Part shown: one piece after another, positions 1 through 14,066 of the stretch | Position numbering within the stretch: the stretch's first letter is position 1 | Layout: every line of letters begins with the position of its first letter | Origin: Gammaproteobacteria bacterium | GTDB taxonomy: Bacteria; Pseudomonadota; Gammaproteobacteria; Steroidobacterales; Steroidobacteraceae | Direction of reading: 5' to 3' | DNA length: 14,735 nucleotides | NCBI GenBank assembly: GCA_003162555.1 | Contig: PMNQ01000133.1 | Span: 380 to 15,114, forward strand | Position numbers and translations under genes: made by a program | The notes under the pieces: generated by a model | The model's input: only the letters and a program-made list of their open reading frames with translations | Database searches by the model: none | Told to the model about the DNA's origin: nothing

Positions 1-967
1 CGGCGTTGGTCGGCGGCGCGCCGGCCGGCCGGCCGCCACTGCCACTCGCGCTGGCACTGGCGTTGGCGGAAATCTGTTCCTTGAGCTTCGTGGCCAGGTC
101 CTCGGCCTTGGCGTAGTTCAGGTAGCGCACGACCGTTTCGCCGCCGGTGTCGAGCGGCGTGTCGAGGTTGGCGATCAGCGCGCGGATCCGAATTTTCAGC
201 GCCGGGTCGCCGCTCATCAGGATGCTGTTCGAGCGGTCGTCGGCGACCAGGCGCAGATTCGGACCGCCGGCGTCGCCGGCCTGCGGCACCAGCGAGCTGA
301 GCACGCGCACCGTGTCGGCCGCGGTCGCGTTCTGCAGCGGAATGACGTCGATATCCGCGCCGTTGTTCTGGTCGATGCGCGCGATGATGCGCATCATGCG
401 GTTGACGTTCGCGGCGCGATCCGAGATCACCAGCATGTTGGCGCCGGCGACGGCCTGGAGCTGCGCGGTCTGCGGCATCAGCGGGCGCAGCACCGGCACC
501 AGCTGTGCAGCGTTGATGTTGCTGATCGCGATCACCTGCGTCACGACTTCGTCGGACGATGAGCTGACGTGACCCGGCAAATCATCGGACGGGTACTGAC
601 GCATGTTGGTGTCAGGCAGAATCTTGATGATGCTGCCGGAGGGCACGGCGACCAGGCCATGCACCTGCAGCACCGACAGGAACCCCTGGTAGAACTGTTC
701 CGGCGTCATCGTGGTGCCGGGGCCGGACAACCAGGTCACCTGCGCGTGCACACCGGGCGCGACGATGAAATTCCGCCCGGTCGCCTGGCTGACCAGGTCG
801 ATGAGCTGCGTGATGTCGGCGTCGCGGAAATTCGGCGTGATGCGCTGGCCCGGTTGCTGCGGCTGCTGCTGCGCGCCGCTGGGACCGCCGGCCGCAAGCA
901 CCAGGGCTGCGGCGATGGCGCCGGCAAATCGAACGCGGCGCGGGGCGGTTGCGGACATGGTTTGCAT
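1..967 (-). CDS. gspD: Type II secretion outer-membrane secretin GspD, N-terminal part (runs off the left edge)
   Basis: This encodes the secretin that forms the outer-membrane channel of the type II secretion system. Only the first 322 codons are present; the membrane-embedded C-terminal domain lies beyond position 1. A signal peptide (hydrophobic run AGAIAAALVLAAGG, likely cut after PSGA) is followed by a Q-rich stretch. Next come an N0 domain starting NFRDADITQLIDLVSQATGRN, an N1 domain (VVTQVIAISNINAAQLVPVL), an N2 domain (DIDVIPLQNATAADTVRVL, then RLVADDRSNSILMSG) and the start of N3 (VVRYLNYAKAEDLATKLK). N3 breaks into an Ala/Ser/Gly-rich stretch at the edge. The start is placed at 967, 14 bases after the gspC stop; an in-frame ATG at 958 is an equal alternative, as neither has a clear ribosome binding site. 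It is co-transcribed with gspC. The family assignment is firm from the repeated secretin N-domains. Confidence 0.95.
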   Translation of the reverse strand, partial: MQTMSATAPRRVRFAGAIAAALVLAAGGPSGAQQQPQQPGQRITPNFRDADITQLIDLVSQATGRNFIVAPGVHAQVTWLSGPGTTMTPEQFYQGFLSVLQVHGLVAVPSGSIIKILPDTNMRQYPSDDLPGHVSSSSDEVVTQVIAISNINAAQLVPVLRPLMPQTAQLQAVAGANMLVISDRAANVNRMMRIIARIDQNNGADIDVIPLQNATAADTVRVLSSLVPQAGDAGGPNLRLVADDRSNSILMSGDPALKIRIRALIANLDTPLDTGGETVVRYLNYAKAEDLATKLKEQISANASASASGSGGRPAGAPPTNA

Positions 968-981
968 CAGGAATATCGCTT

Positions 982-2031
982 CTATTGGTCGCTGGGCGCT
1001 TTTTCGGCCGCGGCGTCGGAGGGCGGCAGTGCGTTGCTGTCATCGGCGACGCCCGGAGCGGCAACGCTCCCGGCCAGCCCCGGCACGCGGCCAGCGCCAC
1101 CAGCCATTCCGCCGAATGCGCCGCCGCGGCGTGCCGCAGACGCTGCCTGCGCGGCGGCATTCTCGGCATCGTTCGCCACAGTAGCAAGGTTCAGGTTCAG
1201 TTCCTGCGATTGGCCATTGCGCAGCACGGTCAGCGTGGCGGTCGCGGCCGATGACAGCGTCTGCAGGATTTCATTGCCACGATTCACATCGTCGAGCGGC
1301 GTGCCGTTCACGGCCGTGACCAGGTCGTTGGCGCGCAACCCGAGCTGATTGAACGTGGCAATGCTGGCGCGGCTCCCCGGATAGATGCGAAATCCACTGA
1401 GCTTGCCGCCGAGCATCACCGGCGTGGCGCGCACCAGACCGCCGAGCAGCGCGCCGTTCCCCTGTGCCAGTGCCGCCAGGCGTTGCGCCGGGCTCAGCGG
1501 CCCGCTCGCGGCCACGGGTGGCGGCGGGGACGCCGGCGCGAGTTTCTTCGGTAGCTGCAGGGATTCGATCGCGCCGCCGCGCTCGAGCAACACGTGGTCA
1601 GGATAAACCGAGTACAGGCTCACGCCTCCCGGCACCGCTCCACCGACCGTGTACAGCCGCGCGGCGGCGGCGCTGGGGCCGATGATGGCCAGGCCGCGTT
1701 TCGGGTCTGGCACCGCCAACACGCCGGCAAGGACCAGCTGCGCCGCCGTCTGCGGTGCGTTGCCGTCCCCGACCGTCGGGGCGGCATCGCCGAACAGGTG
1801 CGCCGCGACAATCCCCGGTACCTGCAGTGTGGGCCTCTGCGATGCTGCGCTGCTGCGCGAGGCATCGCCTGCCGCGCCGGCGCGGGTGGCGCCGCGATTC
1901 TGTGAAGTCACCAACATGCCCGCCTGGATGGCAAGCAGGGCGGCGAGAACGGCCACGGCAAGCCGTGGGCCTTGCCCGGCGAGCAGCGCCTGTACCGCGC
2001 CGGGTGACTTGAGTTCTTCCAACCAGCCCAT
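982..2031 (-). CDS. gspC: Type II secretion inner-membrane protein GspC with PDZ domain
   Basis: GspC is the bitopic inner-membrane protein that links the type II secretion platform to the periplasmic N0 domain of GspD. The 349-residue product has a short cytoplasmic start, one membrane segment at about residues 23-42, a homology region at about 72-162 (including [18 protein letters not shown]), a Pro-rich linker (about 165-180) and a C-terminal PDZ domain at about 205-283 ([18 protein letters not shown]). A tail of about 65 residues rich in Ala and Gly follows the PDZ domain and is not part of the usual architecture. gspD follows directly, matching the normal gspC-gspD order. The ATG at 2031 has no good ribosome binding site, and a promoter-like -10 lies 8 bases upstream, so the mRNA may be almost leaderless. 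The role is well supported by architecture and neighbour. Confidence 0.93.
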   Translation of the reverse strand: MGWLEELKSPGAVQALLAGQGPRLAVAVLAALLAIQAGMLVTSQNRGATRAGAAGDASRSSAASQRPTLQVPGIVAAHLFGDAAPTVGDGNAPQTAAQLVLAGVLAVPDPKRGLAIIGPSAAAARLYTVGGAVPGGVSLYSVYPDHVLLERGGAIESLQLPKKLAPASPPPPVAASGPLSPAQRLAALAQGNGALLGGLVRATPVMLGGKLSGFRIYPGSRASIATFNQLGLRANDLVTAVNGTPLDDVNRGNEILQTLSSAATATLTVLRNGQSQELNLNLATVANDAENAAAQAASAARRGGAFGGMAGGAGRVPGLAGSVAAPGVADDSNALPPSDAAAEKAPSDQ

Positions 2032-2039
2032 ATCAACCC

Positions 2040-2069
2040 ATGATACGGCGCGTTGCTTGTGCCGCTCAA
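2040..2069 (-). promoter_or_regulatory. Candidate sigma70 promoter for gspC-gspD
   Basis: Read on the minus strand, TTGAGC (2069-2064) and TATCAT (2045-2040) are separated by 18 bases, matching the -35 and -10 consensus at 4/6 and 5/6. Only 8 bases lie between the -10 and the gspC ATG, so a normal start site would leave an mRNA leader of about 1-2 bases. Seen by eye, not tested. Confidence 0.45.
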
Positions 2070-2129
2070 CTGTCTGTTTTTGCGAACTTCTTGACCCGTC
2101 CGTCAGTCAGAGGCACAGGCTCTGTCGGC

Positions 2130-2161
2130 GTGACGCGACTGGACCCGCCACGCTCTATAAT
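2130..2161 (+). promoter_or_regulatory. Candidate promoter for clpS-clpA with perfect TATAAT
   Basis: A perfect TATAAT lies at 2156-2161. The best -35-like match is GTGACG at 2130-2135 (4/6) with a long 20-base spacer, so the -35 is weak. The clpS ATG is only 9 bases downstream of the -10, which would put the transcript start about 3 bases before the start codon. No Shine-Dalgarno sequence is seen between them. Confidence 0.45.
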
Positions 2162-2170
2162 CTGCATGAC

Positions 2171-2488
2171 ATGAGTACCCGGAATGAACCGCCCGAGCAG
2201 GGCGTGGCAGTGGCCGAAGCGGCGCCCAAGACGAAGGTGCCGCCATTGTTCCGCGTGGTGCTGCTGAACGATGATTACACGCCGATGGAATTCGTCGTCG
2301 ACGTGCTGGAGCGGTTCTTCGCGATGGCGCGCCATGCGGCGACGCGGGTCATGCTTGAAGTGCACACCAAGGGCAAGGGCGATTGTGGGTTGTTCACCTA
2401 CGAGATCGCCGAGACCAAGGTGGCGCAGGTTACCCACTATTCGCGCGAGCATCAGCATCCGCTGCTGTGCACGCTCGAGCAGGCCTGA
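2171..2488 (+). CDS. clpS: ATP-dependent Clp protease adaptor ClpS
   Basis: ClpS is the N-recognin that binds proteins starting with Leu, Phe, Tyr or Trp and hands them to ClpAP. The 105-residue product has a flexible N-terminal extension (about residues 1-24) that in the family enters the ClpA pore, then the conserved core. The pocket residues are visible: N33, D34, D35, T37 and M39 in [12 protein letters not shown], and H65 in [14 protein letters not shown] closes the chain as in E. coli ClpS (106 residues). The ATG at 2171 is chosen because it gives the family length; the frame stays open far upstream, but that stretch is antisense to gspC. clpA begins 18 bases after the stop, so the two form an operon. 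A perfect TATAAT close to the ATG suggests a very short leader. Confidence 0.97.
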   Translation: MSTRNEPPEQGVAVAEAAPKTKVPPLFRVVLLNDDYTPMEFVVDVLERFFAMARHAATRVMLEVHTKGKGDCGLFTYEIAETKVAQVTHYSREHQHPLLCTLEQA

Positions 2489-2492
2489 TTAC

Positions 2493-2497
2493 AGGAG
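2493..2497 (+). promoter_or_regulatory. Ribosome binding site fixing the GTG start of clpA
   Basis: AGGAG lies 9 bases before a GTG at 2507 in the short clpS-clpA gap. It decides the clpA start, since there is no ATG nearby and the GTG start aligns with the N-terminus of E. coli ClpA. Confidence 0.8.
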
Positions 2498-2506
2498 CCC
2501 ATAACG

Positions 2507-4780
2507 GTGCTGTCCAGCGAACTCGAATTCTGTCTCAACCAGGCCTTCCGCGAGGCGCGCACCCTGCGCCATGAGTTCCTCACGGTCGAGCAACTGCTGC
2601 TGGCGCTGCTCGATGCGCCGAAGGTGCGCGAGGTGCTCACTGGCTGCGGTGGCGATCCGGACCGGCTCGCAGCCGATCTGCGCGCGCACATCGAGTCCAA
2701 CACGCCGCAGCTCGGCGACAGCGAGGAACGCGAGGTGCAGCCGACCATCGCCTTCCAGCGCGTATTGCAGCGCGCCGTGTTTCACGTGCAGTCGAGCGGC
2801 CGCAAGGAAGTCGGCGTCGTCAACGTGCTGGTGTCGATCTTCAGCGAAAAGCAGAGCCACGCCGTGTTCCTGCTCACGCGCCAGAACATCACCCGGCTCG
2901 ATGTCACGCATTTCATCTCGCACGGCATGGCGCGCGGCGATGGCAAGGCCGAATCCGACGAGACGCCCACCGCCGATACAGAACGTGAAGGTGAGGGCGG
3001 CAGCGCGCTCGATCGCTTTACCACCAACCTGAATGCGCAGGCGCTGGCCGGGCGCATCGATCCCCTGATCGGCCGCTCGCTTGAGATCGAGCGCACGATC
3101 GAGATCCTGTGCCGCCGCCGCAAGAACAATCCGCTCTACGTCGGCGAGCCGGGCGTGGGCAAGACCGCGATCGCGGAGGGACTGGCGCGACTGATCACTG
3201 AGGGCAAGGTGCCGGACGTGCTCAGCGACAGCGTCATCTACGCGCTCGATCTGGGCGCGCTGATCGCGGGCACCAAGTATCGCGGCGATTTCGAGAAACG
3301 CCTCAAGGGCGTGATCAGCGAGCTGAAGAAGCAGCCGGGCGCGATCCTGTTCATCGACGAGATCCACACCGTGATCGGCGCCGGCGCCGCATCCGGCGGC
3401 GTCATGGATGCATCCAATCTCATCAAGCCGGCGCTCACCGGCGGCGAGCTGCGCTGCATCGGTTCGACCACCTACCAGGAATACCGCGGCATCTTCGAAA
3501 AGGACCACGCGCTGTCGCGTCGCTTCCAGAAGATCGATGTGACCGAGCCCTCGGTGGCCGAGACCATCGAGATTCTCAACGGCCTGAAATCGAAGTTCGA
3601 GGAGCATCACAGCGTCAGCTACTCGCCCGAGGCCCTGCGCGCAGCGGCCGAGCTGGCCGACCGGCACATCAACGACCGCAGGCTTCCGGACAAGGCGATC
3701 GACGTGGTCGATGAAGCCGGTGCGCGGCTGCGGCTCAAGCCCACCGGCGAAGCGGTGCAGCGCGTCGAAGTCAGTCACATCGAGGAAGTGGTCGCGCGCA
3801 TCGCGCGGATTCCGCCCAAGACCGTGTCCTCATCCGATCGCGACGTGCTGCGCAATCTGGAGCGCAACCTCAAGCTGGTCATCTACGGACAGGATGCGGC
3901 GATCAGCACGCTGGCCTCGGCCATCAAGATGGCGCGCTCAGGACTGGGCGACCAGCGACGTCCGGTCGGCAGTTTCCTGTTCGCCGGCCCGACCGGCGTC
4001 GGCAAGACCGAAGTCACGCGCCAGCTCGCGATCGCGATGGGCATCGAGTTCGTGCGCTTCGACATGTCCGAGTACGCCGAGCGCCACACGGTCTCGCGCC
4101 TGATCGGCGCGCCCCCCGGCTATGTCGGGTTCGATCAGGGCGGGTTGCTGACCGAGGCGATCGCCAAGCACCCGCATTGCGTGCTGCTGCTCGATGAAAT
4201 CGAAAAGGCGCACGGCGAAGTCTTCAACCTGCTGCTGCAGGTCATGGATCACGGCACGCTGACCGACAACAACGGCCGCAAGAGTGATTTCCGCCACGTC
4301 ATCATCGTCATGACGACCAATGCGGGCACGCTGGAGATGAGCCGTGCCTCGATCGGTTTCGTGAAGTCCGACAACAAGAGCGATGGCATGGCCGCGCTCG
4401 ATCGCCTGTTTTCGCCCGAGTTCCGCAACCGGCTCGATGCGATCATCCAGTTCGCGTCGCTCGATGCGGCCACCATCGAGCGCGTGGTCGACAAGCTCCT
4501 GGTCGAGGCGGACATGCAGCTCGAACAGAAAGGCGTGTCGCTCAGCGTCGATGAAGCGGCGCGCCACTGGATCGCCGCCAAGGGGTACGATCCGAAGATG
4601 GGCGCGCGGCCGATGGCGCGCGTCATCCAGGAACACATCAAGCGGCCGCTGGCCGAAGAACTGCTGTTCGGGAAACTGAGCGCCGGCGGCCAGGCGCTGG
4701 TGACGCTGGCGGCGGATGGGCAGGGCCTCAGTATCGAGTGTGTGCCGGCGCCGGCACCGGAGCCGGAAGTCGCCGTATGA
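2507..4780 (+). CDS. clpA: ATP-dependent Clp protease ATPase subunit ClpA
   Basis: ClpA is the hexameric AAA+ unfoldase that docks on ClpP and degrades N-degron and other substrates in the cytoplasm. The 757 residues match the family length (758 in E. coli). An N-terminal Clp_N domain (about 1-145), which binds ClpS, is followed by two AAA+ modules. D1 has Walker A GEPGVGKT (213-220) and Walker B LFIDE (D284, E285); D2 has Walker A GPTGVGKT (494-501) and Walker B LLLDE (D563, E564). The IGF tripeptide at 616-618 matches the ClpP-binding loop, which supports a protease partner rather than a stand-alone chaperone. Translation starts at GTG behind AGGAG. It lies directly after clpS and converges on infA with 31 bases between them, where I see only a weak 4-bp hairpin and no clear terminator. 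Confidence 0.98.
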   Translation: MLSSELEFCLNQAFREARTLRHEFLTVEQLLLALLDAPKVREVLTGCGGDPDRLAADLRAHIESNTPQLGDSEEREVQPTIAFQRVLQRAVFHVQSSGRKEVGVVNVLVSIFSEKQSHAVFLLTRQNITRLDVTHFISHGMARGDGKAESDETPTADTEREGEGGSALDRFTTNLNAQALAGRIDPLIGRSLEIERTIEILCRRRKNNPLYVGEPGVGKTAIAEGLARLITEGKVPDVLSDSVIYALDLGALIAGTKYRGDFEKRLKGVISELKKQPGAILFIDEIHTVIGAGAASGGVMDASNLIKPALTGGELRCIGSTTYQEYRGIFEKDHALSRRFQKIDVTEPSVAETIEILNGLKSKFEEHHSVSYSPEALRAAAELADRHINDRRLPDKAIDVVDEAGARLRLKPTGEAVQRVEVSHIEEVVARIARIPPKTVSSSDRDVLRNLERNLKLVIYGQDAAISTLASAIKMARSGLGDQRRPVGSFLFAGPTGVGKTEVTRQLAIAMGIEFVRFDMSEYAERHTVSRLIGAPPGYVGFDQGGLLTEAIAKHPHCVLLLDEIEKAHGEVFNLLLQVMDHGTLTDNNGRKSDFRHVIIVMTTNAGTLEMSRASIGFVKSDNKSDGMAALDRLFSPEFRNRLDAIIQFASLDAATIERVVDKLLVEADMQLEQKGVSLSVDEAARHWIAAKGYDPKMGARPMARVIQEHIKRPLAEELLFGKLSAGGQALVTLAADGQGLSIECVPAPAPEPEVAV

Positions 4781-4811
4781 GCGTCGCAGCGAACGTCCGT
4801 CAGGTCAGACC

Positions 4812-5030
4812 TCAGCGTCCACGATAGACGATGCGGCCCTTGCTCAGATCGTAAGGGGTCATCTCCACCGTCACGGCGTCACCGGTGAGGATGCGGATGT
4901 AGTTTTTGCGCATCTTGCCGGAGATGTGCGCCGTGACCACGTGCCCATTCTTCAGCTTCACGCGGAAAGTCGTGTTGGGCAAGGTCTCAACGACCTCGCC
5001 TTCCATCTGAAGGGCGTCTTCTTTTGCCAT
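4812..5030 (-). CDS. infA: Translation initiation factor IF-1
   Basis: IF-1 binds the ribosomal A site with IF-2 and IF-3 during initiation. The 72-residue product is a single S1-like OB fold and reads almost like the E. coli protein through [19 protein letters not shown], then [15 protein letters not shown]. The ATG at 5030 gives [11 protein letters not shown], matching the family N-terminus. An in-frame GTG at 5039 would add three residues and is less likely. The ribosome binding site is weak. It lies 59 bases downstream of aat on the same strand, so it may be read from the trxB run, from a promoter of its own, or both. It converges on clpA. Confidence 0.98.
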   Translation of the reverse strand: MAKEDALQMEGEVVETLPNTTFRVKLKNGHVVTAHISGKMRKNYIRILTGDAVTVEMTPYDLSKGRIVYRGR

Positions 5031-5049
5031 GCCGCTCACTATTGACCCA

Positions 5050-5077
5050 AGGGGCGCGAATTCTGCATAAAGCCCCT
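5050..5077 (-). other. Small inverted repeat between aat and infA
   Basis: AGGGGC (5050-5055) and GCCCCT (5072-5077) form a 6-bp stem with a 16-base loop in the 59-base gap upstream of infA. No T-run follows on the minus strand, so it is not a convincing terminator. It could be a leader structure of infA or chance in GC-rich DNA. Confidence 0.3.
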
Positions 5078-5089
5078 GCGCAATGCAAT

Positions 5090-5761
5090 TCAGTTCGCGA
5101 CGACGTCAATGGCTCGTGCCAGCCGCGCCAGGAACTCGACCCGGGGCAGGGCGCGGCTCCCCAGGCTCCGCAAGTGCCCGGAAGGCATCTGGCAGTCGAT
5201 CAATTCGGTGCCATCGGCGATGCATTGGCGCACCAGTCCAGCGAGTGCCGCCTTCGAGGCGTCGCGTTCCAGGCTGAACATCGATTCGCCGAAGAAAATG
5301 CGGCCCAGGCGCACGCCATAGATGCCGCCGACCAGATGGCCTTCACGCCAGATTTCGCAGCTGTGTGCGATGCCGCGCCGATGCAGCGCCACGTAGGCGG
5401 CGTGCATGTCCTCGGTGATCCAGGTGCCGGGACTGGCGCCGCGCGGCGCAGCGCAGGCGCTGATCACCGCCTCGAAGTCCTGGTCGACGCGGTACTCGAA
5501 GCCGCGTGTGCGCAGCGTGCGCGCCAGGCTCCGCGACAGGTGGAATTCATCCGGCAGCAGTACCTCGCGCGGGTCGGGCGACCACCACAGCACCGGCTGG
5601 CCGGGCGAGTACCAGGGGAAGATGCCAAGGCGGTAGGCGGCCACCAGGCGTTCGCAGGTCAAGTCGCCGCCCGCTGCCAGCAGGCCCTGCGGGTCATGCA
5701 GCGCACGCTCGACCGGCGGAAAACTATCGGGCGGGTCGCCCGGCGCCAGCCAGGCGATCAT
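5090..5761 (-). CDS. aat: Leucyl/phenylalanyl-tRNA--protein transferase
   Basis: Aat transfers Leu or Phe from aminoacyl-tRNA to proteins with N-terminal Lys or Arg, creating degrons that ClpS and ClpA recognise. The 223-residue product (E. coli 234) carries the family landmarks in order: [10 protein letters not shown] (26-35), [25 protein letters not shown] (43-67), GTWIT (112-116), HSCEIWR (133-139), GGIYGV (145-150), FFGESMFS (156-163) with E159, and IDCQ (188-191) with Q191, the residues corresponding to catalytic-site positions in E. coli. The C-terminus is slightly short and ends after [10 protein letters not shown]. It starts 6 bases after the stop of the FemAB-like gene, so the two are probably translated from one mRNA. 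The bpt transferase gene that sits between aat and infA in some proteobacteria is absent. Confidence 0.97.
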   Translation of the reverse strand: MIAWLAPGDPPDSFPPVERALHDPQGLLAAGGDLTCERLVAAYRLGIFPWYSPGQPVLWWSPDPREVLLPDEFHLSRSLARTLRTRGFEYRVDQDFEAVISACAAPRGASPGTWITEDMHAAYVALHRRGIAHSCEIWREGHLVGGIYGVRLGRIFFGESMFSLERDASKAALAGLVRQCIADGTELIDCQMPSGHLRSLGSRALPRVEFLARLARAIDVVAN

Positions 5762-5767
5762 CGTTCG

Positions 5768-10296
<4,529 letters not shown>

Positions 10297-10298
10297 CC

Positions 10299-10979
10299 GT
10301 GCCGCGATCTCAGTTGCGTCTCGCACTTTTTGTCTGCGTTCCGTTATGGCTCGCAGCGGCTGCACATGGCGCGGCGCCGCCCGCGGCGGCGACGAGCGCG
10401 ACCGCGCTCGACAAGTATCTGGACGGGCTGAGCACGCTGCGCGCGAAATTCTCGCAAGTCGTCGTCGACGCCGCGGGCAAACAGCTCGAGCAGGGGCAGG
10501 GCAGCTTGCTGGTGCGCCGCCCTGGGCGCTTCCGCTGGGCGTACGCGCCCAGCGACGCGGGCGAGCAGCTGCTGGTGGCGGATGGCACGAACCTGTGGTT
10601 CTACGATCGTGAACTGCAACAGGCAACGGTGAAGCCTGCCGCCGCTGCGCTGACCGCCACGCCGATCATGCTGCTGTCGGGAAGCGCCGCGGATCTGCGC
10701 GCGGCGTTTTCGGTGGACGCGGCCGGCGAGCACGGCGCGCTCGAGTGGGTGCGGGTCACGCCGCGCAGTGCCGCCGCGGAATTCGCCAGCGCCGAACTCG
10801 GCTTCCGTGGCGAAAAGCTGGTGCGGCTCGTGATCCACGATCGCCTGAACCAGACCGATACGCTCGAATTCACGGACAGCGAACGCGGTGCACGCGTCAC
10901 GGAAGCGGAACTGCGCTTCGCGCCGCCGGCCGGCGTCGATGTGATCGGCACGCCGCAGCCGCTGCCGGCCGCTCCCTGA
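10299..10979 (+). CDS. lolA: Outer-membrane lipoprotein carrier protein LolA
   Basis: LolA is the periplasmic chaperone that carries lipoproteins from the LolCDE complex to LolB in the outer membrane. The 226-residue precursor starts with a classical signal peptide (positive start MPRSQLR, hydrophobic LALFVCVPLWLAAA, cleavage near AHG/A at about residue 24). The mature part has the family pattern LDKYLDGLSTLRAKFSQVV, GQGSLLVRRPGRFRWAY, LLVADGTNLWFYDRELQQATV and a C-terminal strand-rich region ending in FTDSERGARVTEAELRF. The length is somewhat above E. coli LolA (203) because of an Ala-rich mature N-terminus and a short C-terminal tail. The start is GTG, 2 bases after the ftsK stop, the conserved ftsK-lolA arrangement. 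Confidence is high from both sequence and context. Confidence 0.95.
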   Translation: MPRSQLRLALFVCVPLWLAAAAHGAAPPAAATSATALDKYLDGLSTLRAKFSQVVVDAAGKQLEQGQGSLLVRRPGRFRWAYAPSDAGEQLLVADGTNLWFYDRELQQATVKPAAAALTATPIMLLSGSAADLRAAFSVDAAGEHGALEWVRVTPRSAAAEFASAELGFRGEKLVRLVIHDRLNQTDTLEFTDSERGARVTEAELRFAPPAGVDVIGTPQPLPAAP

Positions 10980-11012
10980 AGCGCCCATGAAGCACCCTGA
11001 AGCGCCCATGAA
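10974..11012 (+). repeat. 21-bp tandem duplication at the lolA / vanZ-like junction
   Basis: The 18-mer CCCTGAAGCGCCCATGAA occurs at 10974-10991 and again at 10995-11012, a period of 21 bases. Each copy carries a TGA and an ATG. The first TGA is the lolA stop, and the two ATGs (10987, 11008) are in frame for the next gene. A 21-base slip duplication would produce exactly this. Confidence 0.9.
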
Positions 11013-11339
11013 CACGCAGCGCCACTATCGCACCTGGTACCTGCTTGGCGCAGTGCTGACGCTGGTGGTGATCGTCAGCAGCCTGGTGCCGCCCAGGGAT
11101 CTGCCGCACTGGCGCGTCAGCGATAAATTCGAGCACCTGACCGCCTACACCGGGCTCGCGGTCTGGTTCGGTGGGCTGCTGCCGCCGCGCCGCTACATAT
11201 TGTTGGGGCTGGCGTTGCTGGCACTCGGCGGCGGCATCGAGATCGCGCAGGGGCTCATGGGCCTGGGGCGCGAGGCCGACTGGCGCGATTTCTATGCCGA
11301 CGCGCTCGGCGTCGGATTCGGTCTGTCGCTGAGCCTCGC

Positions 11340-11343
11340 AGGA
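11340..11343 (+). promoter_or_regulatory. Ribosome binding site supporting a TTG start of rarA
   Basis: AGGA lies 8 bases before a TTG at 11352, inside the end of the vanZ-like gene. The alternative GTG at 11373 has no comparable motif. Confidence 0.5.
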
Positions 11344-11351
11344 TTGCAGTA

Positions 11352-13993
<2,642 letters not shown>

Positions 13994-14000
13994 TGCGCGT

Positions 14001-14064
14001 CGCCGACGGCGTGGGGCAGCGGCCCGCTTAACGGGCGTGGCTGCACCCACGGTTTTCGTCGGCG
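14001..14064. repeat. 64-base interrupted inverted repeat
   Basis: CGCCGACG (14001-14008) and CGTCGGCG (14057-14064) are perfect complements and bracket the serS terminator hairpin, extending it into one 64-base structure whose T-run sits inside the outer stem. It fills nearly all of the 73 bases between the two convergent genes. Confidence 0.8.
14011..14056 (+). terminator. Rho-independent terminator after serS
   Basis: Three stacked stems close on one loop: GTGGG/CCCAC (14011-14015 with 14046-14050), GCAGC/GCTGC (14016-14020 with 14040-14044) and GCCCG/CGGGC (14022-14026 with 14032-14036) around CTTAA, with a few unpaired bases. GG and then TTTT (14053-14056) follow. The T-run is on the plus strand, so it serves serS; no matching run is seen for the convergent gene. 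Confidence 0.75.
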
Positions 14065-14066
14065 GG

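Noticed and set aside
870..967. Twin-arginine (Tat) signal in GspD because of an RR pair
   Set aside because: The stretch PRRVRFAGA does not fit the S/T-R-R-x-F-L-K pattern; secretins use the Sec route.
569..1348. Plus-strand open frame across gspD and gspC
   Set aside because: The minus strand encodes GspD and GspC domains here; the plus-strand product is low-complexity and unlike any family.
2489..3778. Open frame of 429 codons on the minus strand across clpA
   Set aside because: It is antisense to a certain ClpA frame, its translation is rich in Arg, Ala, His and Asp with no domain pattern, and such shadows are usual in GC-rich DNA.
4781..4811. Terminator between clpA and infA
   Set aside because: Only a 4-bp AGGT/ACCT hairpin (4802-4812) without a T-run is present, too weak to call.
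4716..5045. Plus-strand open frame downstream of clpA
   Set aside because: It overlaps the end of clpA and is antisense to infA; the product has no recognisable feature.
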